5,608 nt of DNA from Clostridia bacterium. GTDB lineage: Bacteria > Bacillota > Clostridia > SK-Y3 > JACMMQ01. Each line of letters opens with the position of its first letter. Position 1 is the first letter of the stretch. The translations under genes and the position numbers were made by a program. A model generated the notes under the pieces. The model saw nothing but the letters and a program-made list of their open reading frames with translations. It did no database searches and was not told the origin of the DNA. The DNA is taken from assembly GCA_014378955.1 (NCBI GenBank), contig JACMMQ010000238.1:1-5608 (forward strand). The letters run 5' to 3'. This document shows positions 1-5,491 of this stretch, one piece after another.

Positions 1-523
1 CCGCCTTGGTGCCTGAGCGAATGCCAAATTGAAAAATTTTGCCATCCCCCAAAAAGTCCCACACACGCCGCATAACGGAGGCATGTGAAAGCGGTTGGTC
101 TAAATAATGCTCCCGCAAATCGGTGTGTGCATCCAAATGAATGACACGTAAATCAGGATATTTTTCATACACCGCCTGAATGGTTGGCAAGCTCACCAAG
201 TGTTCTCCGCCAATCATGAGCGGTTTTTTATCATCCGCCAAAATATTTTGCGTATACGCTTTGATGGTATTTAACGCCGCCTCAACATTGCCAAACGGCA
301 GCTCCAAATCGCCACCATCAAATATTAGAAAGTCCTCTAAATCCTTGTCTAGCAATGGGCTGTATGTTTCAAGCCCCACAAATTCTGCACGCATGACCTG
401 CGGTGCAAAGCGTGTGCCAGGGCGGTAGGACGTTGTGCCATCAAATGGCACGCCAAATACCACCATGCTCGCATCTGCATATTCACTTTCCATGCCTAAA
501 AAGGTGTGTATATTTTTATTCAT
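1..523 (-). CDS. speB: Agmatinase (SpeB), 3' end cut by window edge
   Basis: This reading frame has no stop inside the window: 174 codons are present and the C-terminus lies beyond position 1. The product is a ureohydrolase (arginase/agmatinase fold) expected to hydrolyse agmatine to putrescine and urea in the cytoplasm with a binuclear Mn centre. Visible hallmarks are SYRPGTRFAP (residues 32-41), FDGGDLELPFGN (68-79), GGEH with metal ligand H108 (105-108), and DAHTDLR with D131, H133 and D135 as metal ligands, followed by a conserved LSHAS (145-149). The second ligand pair (a DxD motif) would lie in the missing part, since the family usually has about 285-300 residues. The start at 523 overlaps the speE stop by 8 nt (ATGAATAA). 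An AAGGAG sits 13 nt upstream and GGAAG directly precedes the ATG. A later ATG at 493 is possible, but the MNKNIHTF-type N-terminus resembles my recollection of clostridial homologues. It is the last recognised step of putrescine formation in this operon. Confidence 0.93.
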   Translation of the reverse strand, partial: MNKNIHTFLGMESEYADASMVVFGVPFDGTTSYRPGTRFAPQVMRAEFVGLETYSPLLDKDLEDFLIFDGGDLELPFGNVEAALNTIKAYTQNILADDKKPLMIGGEHLVSLPTIQAVYEKYPDLRVIHLDAHTDLREHYLDQPLSHASVMRRVWDFLGDGKIFQFGIRSGTKA

Positions 524-1370
524 CTTCCGTTAATAGCTCCTTCACATACGTTGGCAGTGCAAACGCCCCTGTATGCAATGCAGTGTTGTAATATTTCGTT
601 TTGAGTCCTAGCGCTTCCCAAGCGTCCAATTGTGCATCCTTCAATGGGTCAAATTTCTTAGATGCGAACCCAAACAGCCAATGGCCAGATGGATAGGTGG
701 GGATGTGTGCCTGATACGCTCTTGCAATTGGGAAGGTGTTACGAATTTTTGAAAATGCACGTTTCATTTCTCTACGATTGAACGGAAAATAAGGGCTTTC
801 ATTTTGGTTGACCAAAATGCCCTCGTCCGATAAAATACGGTAGCAATGGTTGTAAAAATCTATGGTAAATAGTCCTTCACCCGGCCCGATTGGGTCGGTG
901 GAGTCAACAATAATTAAGTCGTACGAGCCTTTTTTTGCAAGCGCTGCAAATTTTAAGCCATCATCAAAAATCAATGATACACGAGGGTCTGTCAAATTGC
1001 ATGCGGTGACCGGCAAATACTGCTCACACACACGCACCACACGCTCGTCAATTTCTACCATGTCAATGTGTTCAATGGTCTTATAGCGTGTCAATTCACG
1101 CACTGTACCGCCATCGCCAGCTCCTATGACCAACACACGCTTGATGCTTGGGTTGGTTGCCATAGCGATGTGCGTAATCATATCGTGGTAGATAAATTCA
1201 TCCTTTTCAGTGACCATCATCAAGCCATCCAGTGTAAAGAACTTGCCAAATTCTTGGCTGTCAAACACGTCAATTTGCTGAAAGGGCGATTTTTCTGTGT
1301 GCAGGTGTGCGTTAACCTTGATGGAAAAACGCACCTCATCCGTCCATTGCTCTGTATACCATAATTCCAT
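516..1370 (-). CDS. speE: Spermidine synthase (putrescine aminopropyltransferase)
   Basis: The 284-residue product transfers the aminopropyl group of decarboxylated AdoMet to putrescine, giving spermidine and methylthioadenosine. Its length is normal for the family. The N-terminal beta domain (about 1-60) ends in FTLDGLMMVTEKDEFIYH, typical of the family. The Rossmann-like domain carries the nucleotide-binding loop VIGAGDGG (81-88), the acidic strand end VEID (E106, D108), the DDG motif (136-138) and the gatekeeper/catalytic loop VDSTDPIGP (155-163), in which D156 and D159 match the paired aspartates of known spermidine synthases. PTYPSGHW (225-232) is another family signature. The ATG follows speD by only 4 nt and has a strong AAGGAGTGA at 1380-1388 inside the end of speD, so translation is probably coupled. 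Substrate choice (putrescine rather than agmatine or cadaverine) is inferred from the family and from agmatinase in the same operon. Confidence 0.96.
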   Translation of the reverse strand: MELWYTEQWTDEVRFSIKVNAHLHTEKSPFQQIDVFDSQEFGKFFTLDGLMMVTEKDEFIYHDMITHIAMATNPSIKRVLVIGAGDGGTVRELTRYKTIEHIDMVEIDERVVRVCEQYLPVTACNLTDPRVSLIFDDGLKFAALAKKGSYDLIIVDSTDPIGPGEGLFTIDFYNHCYRILSDEGILVNQNESPYFPFNRREMKRAFSKIRNTFPIARAYQAHIPTYPSGHWLFGFASKKFDPLKDAQLDAWEALGLKTKYYNTALHTGAFALPTYVKELLTEDE

Positions 1371-1374
1371 ATTT

Positions 1375-1797
1375 CTATATCACTCCTTCTGGTTTGTATG
1401 TGATTTCTCCCAATTGTTCAGGGTGAGGGTGATATTTGCGGATTTTCTCCACCATACCACGTGGCATTTCAACCGATTCGCTACGCTCAGCTTCAAAAGC
1501 TTTTTCAAGATAATCAAAGCCAGCCCATGGGTCAATATCGCCACAGGTAAACAAGTCCACTGCCGCATAGCCATATTCAGGCCATGTGTGAATGGTTAAA
1601 TGCGATTCAGAAATAATAACCGCACCGCTCACGCCCCAAGGATCAAAGTGATGAAAAACCGACGTGACGATGGTTGCCTGTGCTTCACGAGCCGCTTGGC
1701 ACATATATTTGTCAATCAATTCTGGATTAGCCATTGTTTCTGTGTTGCAATTATAATATTCTACTAAAATGTGTCTGCCCAATGTATTTAATTTCAT
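1375..1797 (-). CDS. speD: S-adenosylmethionine decarboxylase proenzyme, class 1B
   Basis: The 140-residue proenzyme is of the short prokaryotic type found in Bacillus and Thermotoga. It cleaves itself between E64 and S65 in the motif SESHLTIHTWPE (63-74). S65 then becomes the pyruvoyl cofactor at the N-terminus of the alpha chain. H70 and C85 (in DLFTCGD) are spaced from S65 exactly as the active-site His and Cys are from the processing Ser of the Thermotoga enzyme (S63, H68, C83), so the protein looks catalytically intact. It decarboxylates AdoMet to supply the aminopropyl donor for the adjacent SpeE. The start is supported by GGGAGGG about 7 nt upstream (1805-1811), which overlaps the last base of the speA stop. 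The gap to speA is 13 nt. The compact spacing on both sides implies one polycistronic mRNA. Confidence 0.97.
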   Translation of the reverse strand: MKLNTLGRHILVEYYNCNTETMANPELIDKYMCQAAREAQATIVTSVFHHFDPWGVSGAVIISESHLTIHTWPEYGYAAVDLFTCGDIDPWAGFDYLEKAFEAERSESVEMPRGMVEKIRKYHPHPEQLGEITYKPEGVI

Positions 1798-1810
1798 ATC
1801 AATACCCTCC

Positions 1811-3262
1811 CTATCTTCTATCCACTATATATAAATTGTTCAATGTTTTATCATTCATGTCTGTGAGCTTGGAATCCTGCTCTTTTAAAAACTGCAGGTA
1901 CGTGATGATTTCCTTTGTGACTTCCTCGCCCGGTGCTAAAATCGGAATGCCCGGCGGATATACCATGACCGATTCACCGATGATTTCACCCTCCGCTTGC
2001 TCTAGCGGTACAAACCGCTTGTTGCTGTAAAATGCCTGCCTCGGTGTAATAATCACCTTTGGGTTTTTGAGTGGCACATGGTGAATGGGTATCAAATCGG
2101 GTCGTCTAAACTTCACGGTGACCTCACGCAACGCATTGACCAAAATGTCTAAGCTTTCCTTGCTGTCGCCTAAGCTTACAATTGCTAAGACATTACAGCT
2201 ATCGGCAAGCTCCATTTGAATGTTGTAATCATATAATAAAATGTCGTACACCTCATAGCCTGTCAGCCCGAGTGCCTCCACGTTAATGCCTAGCTTTGTT
2301 TCATCAAAATCGCACACCCCAGGTGCACCAATCAACTCTTGTCCCCACGCATACAAGCCATCCACTAAGTTGAGCTGTTCTCTCGCCACTCGTACCAAGC
2401 TTAAAATTTCCGCTAGCTTATCATGCCCATTTAATGCAAGGTTCTTCCTCGCAATGTCTAAGCTGACCATGAGTAGGTAGGATGCGCTGGTGGTATGAAA
2501 TATATTTAAAATGGTGCGAACGGTTTCTTTTTTTACGCGCCCTTCCTTTAAAAGGATGGCGGACGCCTGTGTCAATGCACCACCCGTTTTGTGAATGCTT
2601 ACCGCTGACATATCGGCACCACACGCCATTGCACTTTTTGGGAGCTGTGGATGAAATGGAAAATGTGCGCCGTGCGCTTCATCCACAAGCACTACAATAT
2701 CTTTACTATGTGCATATTCCACAATTTCTTGCAAATGTGCACACACACCATAATAGGTAGGGTTGATTAAAAAAATCGCTTTTGCATCTAAATTTTCATC
2801 AATTGCCTGCTTTACATTGTCAAGCGTTACGCCCGTTGCAAATTTGAGTGGTTGGGATACCTCCGCCTGCATGTATACTGGAAACGCATCACACAAAATC
2901 AACGCATTGATGACACTCTTGTGCACATTGCGTGGCAACAATATCTTATCGCCCGGCCCACATACACTCATAATCATACCATGCACTGCCAAGGTGGTAC
3001 CATTGACGGTGAAAAATGCCTCATCTGCGCCAAACGCTTGCGCCATCAAGTCCTGCGCCTGTGCAATCACGCCCGTAGGGTAGTTTAAATTATCTAAGTC
3101 GGGCATCGAGTTGACATCGAGCGCCAACGCCCTTCGACCGATGAAATCAGCCATTTCTGGCACGCCACGCCCTCTTTTATGCCCCGGCACATCAAAAGGG
3201 GTAATATTTTTTTCATGCATGGCTAAAAGTGCATCATAAAGTGGCGTATGATTTTGCGACAT
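1811..3262 (-). CDS. speA: Arginine decarboxylase, fold-type I (Orn/Lys/Arg decarboxylase family)
   Basis: The 483-residue PLP enzyme belongs to the aspartate-aminotransferase-fold Orn/Lys/Arg decarboxylases, the form used by Bacillus SpeA (about 490 residues). An N-terminal PFDVPGHKRG motif (22-31) is followed by the cofactor phosphate region GTTLAVHGMI (88-97), DEAHGAH (194-200) with PLP-ring contact D194 and H197, and SIHKTGGALTQ (222-232), where K225 is the expected Schiff-base lysine. The C-terminal domain contains VYPPGIPILAPGE (434-446), also a family signature. I use ATG 3262 because AGGGGGTGA (3268-3276) lies 5 nt before it. An in-frame ATG at 3301 would add 13 residues (MFNRSKQTQGVRK) that look unlike the family, and no good ribosome site precedes it. 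Family members also use lysine or ornithine. Arginine is inferred because agmatinase closes the operon, which would only make sense if agmatine is produced. It is the first gene of the operon and has a long leader. Confidence 0.92.
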   Translation of the reverse strand: MSQNHTPLYDALLAMHEKNITPFDVPGHKRGRGVPEMADFIGRRALALDVNSMPDLDNLNYPTGVIAQAQDLMAQAFGADEAFFTVNGTTLAVHGMIMSVCGPGDKILLPRNVHKSVINALILCDAFPVYMQAEVSQPLKFATGVTLDNVKQAIDENLDAKAIFLINPTYYGVCAHLQEIVEYAHSKDIVVLVDEAHGAHFPFHPQLPKSAMACGADMSAVSIHKTGGALTQASAILLKEGRVKKETVRTILNIFHTTSASYLLMVSLDIARKNLALNGHDKLAEILSLVRVAREQLNLVDGLYAWGQELIGAPGVCDFDETKLGINVEALGLTGYEVYDILLYDYNIQMELADSCNVLAIVSLGDSKESLDILVNALREVTVKFRRPDLIPIHHVPLKNPKVIITPRQAFYSNKRFVPLEQAEGEIIGESVMVYPPGIPILAPGEEVTKEIITYLQFLKEQDSKLTDMNDKTLNNLYIVDRR

Positions 3263-3267
3263 TTTTC

Positions 3268-3276
3268 TCACCCCCT
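3268..3276 (-). promoter_or_regulatory. speA ribosome binding site
   Basis: On the minus strand this reads AGGGGGTGA, an extended match to the 16S 3' end, with a 5-nt spacer to ATG 3262. It decides the speA start against the in-frame ATG 39 nt upstream, and lies only 2 nt beyond the end of a 7-bp hairpin arm (3279-3285). Confidence 0.85.
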
Positions 3277-3279
3277 GTG

Positions 3280-3373
3280 TTTGTTTACTTCTATTAAACA
3301 TTTACAGGTAGTTAATGCTAACAAACCGCCTGAAATTAAGATATTTTAATAAATTTGTTTACCTACACTAAAC
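3280..3373 (-). repeat. Pair of 20-nt direct repeats, each a GTTTA-N7-TAAAC dyad
   Basis: On the minus strand, copy 1 (3373-3354) reads GTTTAGTGTAGGTAAACAAA and copy 2 (3299-3280) reads GTTTAATAGAAGTAAACAAA; 16 of 20 positions are identical. Each copy contains the inverted repeat GTTTA-N7-TAAAC, the architecture of a dimeric protein operator. A looser third relative (GTTTAG...AAACAA) lies at 3481-3462. Between copies 1 and 2 lies GTTTGTT (3326-3320), which is complementary to the AACAAAC/U end of either copy, so the two copies could also compete for one RNA partner. Confidence 0.5.
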
Positions 3374-3405
3374 TTTTTCCCAAAAAAAATTAGAAATAAC
3401 GGCAT
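3346..3405 (-). CDS. Possible 19-codon leader ORF upstream of speA
   Basis: An ATG at 3405 opens a 19-codon frame (MPLFLIFFGKKFSVGKQIY) ending in TAA at 3348-3346. AGGA (plus-strand 3412-3415) lies 6 nt upstream, an acceptable ribosome site. The peptide has a hydrophobic N-terminal half and a basic C-terminal half. The ORF spans the U8 run and reads through the first 20-nt repeat (3373-3354) before stopping 83 nt before speA. Ornithine-sensing leader peptides control some polyamine genes in enterobacteria (SpeFL), so the idea is plausible, but this peptide shows no arginine codons and I see no similarity to known arrest peptides. Chance is a real possibility in DNA this AT-rich. Confidence 0.2.
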   Translation of the reverse strand: MPLFLIFFGKKFSVGKQIY

Positions 3406-3496
3406 TGCTTTTCCTATATATAGCAGGTATTACATTGGTTTTGTTTAAAATTTCTTGCTTAATTGTTTTGTATTGCTAAACATTCATGTAGAGAAT

Positions 3497-3525
3497 ATAT
3501 TACACGAATTTCACGCGTTTGTCAA
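3497..3525 (-). promoter_or_regulatory. Probable sigma-A promoter of the spe operon
   Basis: The minus strand shows a perfect -35 TTGACA (3525-3520), a 17-nt spacer, and TAATAT (3502-3497) as a -10 matching the consensus at four of six positions. Transcription would start near 3490, about 228 nt before speA. I found no better -10/-35 pair closer to the gene. The weak -10 leaves room for an activator or for low basal expression. Confidence 0.55.
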
Positions 3526-3542
3526 GTTGTATTTTTTACAAT

Positions 3543-3609
3543 TTTCGTACAAAAAAAATGGTTGCCTCGTCATCAACGTTGTGTACTATTTTGTATGACC
3601 TGTACGAAA
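3543..3609. repeat. 9-bp inverted repeat TTTCGTACA / TGTACGAAA
   Basis: TTTCGTACA (3543-3551) and TGTACGAAA (3601-3609) are perfect inverted copies 49 nt apart, in the divergent regulatory region. The right copy runs into the 10-nt palindrome CGAAATTTCG (3605-3614). A further TGTAC lies at 3582-3586. The wide spacing argues against a simple RNA hairpin and suits paired protein-binding half-sites, but this is inference. Confidence 0.4.
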
Positions 3610-3719
3610 TTTCGACATATGTAGAGACATGATGAAATAATGGCTATTTTGTTTTTCTTCTATATAATGTATAATTGCTCTGGATGCCTATAATATGCAA
3701 AACAAATCGAACCATTTCC

Positions 3720-3748
3720 TTGACAATTCGAGCTTTTTTGCGTATAAT
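3720..3748 (+). promoter_or_regulatory. Consensus sigma-A promoter of the Rrf2-rubrerythrin operon
   Basis: TTGACA (3720-3725) and TATAAT (3743-3748) are separated by exactly 17 nt, a perfect match to the vegetative consensus in both boxes and spacing. Transcription should start near 3755, about 40 nt before the regulator's ATG. So strong a promoter before a regulator gene usually implies repression, fitting the dyad that overlaps the predicted start site. Confidence 0.88.
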
Positions 3749-3753
3749 TAACT

Positions 3754-3772
3754 TGTACATAAATAGTGTACA
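3754..3772 (+). promoter_or_regulatory. Candidate Rrf2 operator, TGTACA-N7-TGTACA
   Basis: The 19-nt sequence TGTACATAAATAGTGTACA has two perfect 6-bp arms around an AT-rich 7-nt centre. It lies 5 nt after the -10 box, across the predicted start of transcription, where a bound dimer would block RNA polymerase. Autorepression by the adjacent Rrf2 protein is the simplest reading. Rrf2 proteins bind dyads of roughly this size, but I do not recognise this exact motif as that of a named member. Confidence 0.6.
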
Positions 3773-3775
3773 TTG

Positions 3776-3783
3776 AAAGGAAG
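3776..3783 (+). promoter_or_regulatory. Ribosome binding site of the Rrf2 regulator
   Basis: AAAGGAAG lies 10 nt before ATG 3794. It excludes an in-frame TTG at 3773 as the start, because that codon lies upstream of the site and inside or beside the operator. Confidence 0.7.
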
Positions 3784-3793
3784 CGTTAATTTC

Positions 3794-4210
3794 ATGAAAA
3801 TTACTCAGGAATGCGATTATGCCATGCGCATTATGCTTTTACTTTTTGCCAATGGCCCAACTGCCAAGGAAGACGCAAAAGCAATTGCAAGCACACAAAA
3901 AATCCCCTTTCGATTTACGGTGAAAATATTAAGAAAGCTTTTACAGGCTGGTCTTATCCGTTCATATAAGGGTGCTTTTGGTGGTTATGGTATTTTACAA
4001 CAGCCTGGCGAAATAACCATGCTTGAAGTCATAGAAGCAATTGATGGCCCTATTCTCATCAATCGTTGCATGTTTAGCGGCACACCTTGTACCCGTATTG
4101 AGAATAAGGACTATTGTCCTATTCATCTCGAATTAGAGAAGCTACAGGAACATATTCGACATGAGCTTTCCAAAATTAGCTTTGAGAAATTAACCAAATC
4201 CGAACAATAA
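3794..4210 (+). CDS. Rrf2-family transcriptional regulator, probable Fe-S sensor
   Basis: This 138-residue DNA-binding protein of the Rrf2 (IscR/NsrR/CymR) family begins MKITQECDYAMR, a standard family N-terminus. A winged helix-turn-helix covers about residues 1-80: the recognition region includes PFRFTVKILRKLLQAGLI (38-55) and the wing is SYKGAFGGYGI (57-67). The dimerisation helix near the C-terminus is charged and helical (112-138). Three cysteines, C92, C99 and C108, fall where IscR and NsrR bind their cluster, and H111 follows C108 by three residues as H107 follows C104 in IscR. D8 also occupies the place of the Asp that NsrR uses as a ligand. A cluster-bound redox, iron or NO sensor is therefore likely, but which cluster is unknown. 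The loop spacing (CX6CX8C) is longer than the CX5CX5C of IscR. The gene is transcribed divergently from spe and lies 32 nt before a rubrerythrin gene it probably represses along with itself. Confidence 0.93.
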   Translation: MKITQECDYAMRIMLLLFANGPTAKEDAKAIASTQKIPFRFTVKILRKLLQAGLIRSYKGAFGGYGILQQPGEITMLEVIEAIDGPILINRCMFSGTPCTRIENKDYCPIHLELEKLQEHIRHELSKISFEKLTKSEQ

Positions 4211-4242
4211 AGCGTTTTAAAATATGACAAGAAGAGGTGTAA

Positions 4243-4782
4243 ATGATGAAATTTGTATGTAGTGTATGCGGCTTTACCGCACAAGGACAAGCCCCCCAAA
4301 AATGTCCACAGTGTGGCGCACCAAAAGAAAAATTTATAACAAAGGGTGACAGTAACGTATTTTGGGCTGATGAGCATGTAATCGGCGTAGCAAAAGACAT
4401 TGACCCCGAAGTGCTCGAAGGCTTGAAATTGCACTTTGCTGGCGAATGCACAGAAGTTGGCATGTACTTAGCAATGGCAAGACAGGCTGACCGTGAAGGT
4501 TTTCCAGAAATCGCTGAAGCTTACAAGCGCATCGCTTGGGAAGAAGCTGAGCACGCTTCCAAATTTGCTGAGCTATTAGGCGAAGTTGTCTATGCGGACA
4601 CCAAAAAGAATTTGACGTTGCGTTTTGAAGCAGAAGCTGGCGCATGCCAAAGCAAAAAAGACATTGCCACCCGCGCAAAGGCATTGGGATTGGACGCTGT
4701 ACATGACACCGTGCATGAAATGTGCAAGGATGAAGCAAGGCATGGACAGGTGTTTGAAGGCTTGTTGAAGAGATATTTTTAA
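4243..4782 (+). CDS. Reverse rubrerythrin (rubredoxin domain first), peroxide reductase
   Basis: The 179-residue protein has a rubredoxin-like FeCys4 domain at its N-terminus (C6-x2-C9 and C21-x2-C24) followed by a ferritin-like diiron four-helix domain. This order is inverted from classical rubrerythrin and marks the clostridial reverse rubrerythrins, which reduce H2O2 (and feed O2 reduction) using electrons relayed from NAD(P)H through rubredoxin/oxidoreductase partners. Diiron ligands can be read in [14 protein letters not shown] (E68), EEAEHASKF (E101, H104; EXXH) and KDEARHG (E164, H167; EXXH). E129 or E131 in LRFEAEAG may supply another. The C-terminus EGLLKRYF is typical and full length. 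A GAAGAGGTG ribosome site precedes two consecutive ATGs (4243, 4246); I take the first because it aligns better with the remembered family N-terminus, though the second has a better spacer. It is cytoplasmic and probably co-transcribed with the Rrf2 gene. Automatic annotation often calls such proteins NADH peroxidase or rubrerythrin. Confidence 0.95.
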   Translation: MMKFVCSVCGFTAQGQAPQKCPQCGAPKEKFITKGDSNVFWADEHVIGVAKDIDPEVLEGLKLHFAGECTEVGMYLAMARQADREGFPEIAEAYKRIAWEEAEHASKFAELLGEVVYADTKKNLTLRFEAEAGACQSKKDIATRAKALGLDAVHDTVHEMCKDEARHGQVFEGLLKRYF

Positions 4783-4800
4783 TAATTAAATACAGATACA

Positions 4801-4853
4801 AATAAGGGGCTGTTGCAAAATGATTATTAAAAGTCATTTGCAACAGCCTTATT
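4801..4853 (+). terminator. Long hairpin downstream of rubrerythrin gene
   Basis: GGCTGTTGCAAAATGA (4808-4823) pairs with TCATTTGCAACAGCC (4834-4848) over 15 bp with a single bulged A and a 10-nt loop. Outer AATAA/TTATT pairing extends the stem past an unpaired GG. It begins 18 nt after the stop codon. The trailing TTATTTTG is a modest U tract, so intrinsic termination is likely but not textbook. The reverse side also ends in TTATTTG, so it might act for converging transcription from the gene at 4987-5444. Confidence 0.7.
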
Positions 4854-4986
4854 TTGTGGTTATAAAATGACATGAATTTACTTTCAGCTTATATTTTTCT
4901 ATTTTATCTTTATAAAAAAGTTCCACCTGTAATTAAATAATCAAAATAAAATTCAGCTTTAGATTATTCTACGTTGGTTAATATTT

Positions 4987-5444
4987 CTATTTCGCCCTCA
5001 CAGGTATCCAGACTTCACTTTGATAATCATTACTTTGGTTATTGCCTTCTGTATATAGTTCAATCGCATAGTCATCAATTAACTCGTAATTTGCCTGAGG
5101 AAGCCACTCACTATATATTTTTTCCACATATCCTGTATTGCGTTTGGCATAGGACCCACACATTTGAAAATTGCCCACATATGTTCAGAAACCTCTAAAC
5201 ACTCAAATTCTTTTGGAACTTCTTTCGTATACTTGTCTTCACAGCCTATTCCATATTTCCAATCTTTACAATCTTCTTTTGCTGGTATACAAATACCCAT
5301 CATGCCACACACTTTATTGTGCAAACCGTCATTAAAATATGCTGTCCAAAACTCAGGGATTTCCTTTTGACTATTCTCTTCTGTAAATATTTTAGTTTTG
5401 GCAATTACCTTAAATGCTTCTTTTCTTACAATCTTGTAATCCAT
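4987..5444 (-). pseudogene. GyrI-like effector-binding-domain protein, broken by a frameshift
   Basis: Two overlapping frames join into one 152-residue protein of the GyrI-like small-molecule-binding family, the domain also found at the C-terminus of AraC/MerR-type regulators such as BmrR. The first frame runs from ATG 5444 (MDYKIVRKEAFKVIAK) through IPEFWTAYFNDG (29-40) and the glutamate-rich PKEFECLEVSEHMWAIFKCVGPMPNAIQ (77-104) to W-K-K (109). The second frame then continues IYSEWLPQANYELIDDYAIELY to IPVRAK and a TAG at 4989-4987. Reading on without a shift replaces the last 43 residues with 14 unrelated ones (stop at 5079). One extra A in the run of six (5118-5123) would restore the frame. 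The start at 5444 is preceded by AAAGGA 12 nt away; ATG 5456 in frame is an alternative but sits right against that site. There is no DNA-binding domain, so this is a stand-alone ligand-binding protein. Cause: mutation, sequencing error or, less likely, slippage. Confidence 0.85.
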
Positions 5445-5491
5445 AATAAGTTCCATTCCTTTCGCTGTGCTCAAGGCACAAAAATTTAATG

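Larger units (their letters stand above)
3263..3490 (-). promoter_or_regulatory. Long putative 5' leader of the spe operon
   Basis: If the promoter at 3497-3525 is used, about 228 nt of untranslated RNA precede speA. The stretch contains a 20-nt imperfect direct repeat, a hairpin whose arms (3320-3326 and 3279-3285) end just before the speA ribosome site, a run of eight U (minus strand, 3382-3389) and a possible 19-codon ORF with its own ribosome site. I recognise no known riboswitch class here and no convincing intrinsic terminator: the U run is not preceded by a stable GC-rich stem. Whether it is a regulatory RNA, an operator region or both cannot be settled from sequence alone. Confidence 0.45.

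Noticed and set aside
180..591. Plus-strand open frames across the agmatinase and speE ends
   Set aside because: They oppose genes with clear catalytic motifs and show no recognisable domain or ribosome site.
3382..3405. U8 run on the minus strand as an intrinsic attenuator in the spe leader
   Set aside because: The preceding sequence forms only a weak AAA/UUU-type stem, not a stable GC-rich hairpin, so I do not call a terminator.
3469..3486. CATGAAT on the minus strand near the spe start site, resembling the beginning of an ArgR/AhrC box
   Set aside because: Only the first seven bases match the Bacillus ARG-box consensus; the other half is absent, so arginine repression is not supported.
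3663..3694. Three further TATAAT sequences (3663-3668, 3670-3675, 3689-3694) upstream of the Rrf2 promoter
   Set aside because: None has a recognisable -35 at 16-18 nt and no gene or RNA with a terminator follows before the consensus promoter at 3720; they are best explained by AT-rich composition.
3773..3793. TTG start adding seven residues to the Rrf2 regulator
   Set aside because: The ribosome site lies downstream of it, and MKITQECDYA at 3794 is the usual family N-terminus.
4334..4873. A 179-codon open frame on the minus strand opposite the rubrerythrin gene
   Set aside because: It is antisense to a gene with intact family motifs, has no ribosome site and a low-complexity cysteine/leucine-rich translation; it is a shadow.
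4936..4968. AATAATC/GATTATT inverted repeat downstream of the GyrI-like gene
   Set aside because: A 7-bp AT-only stem with a 19-nt loop and no U run is too weak to call a terminator.
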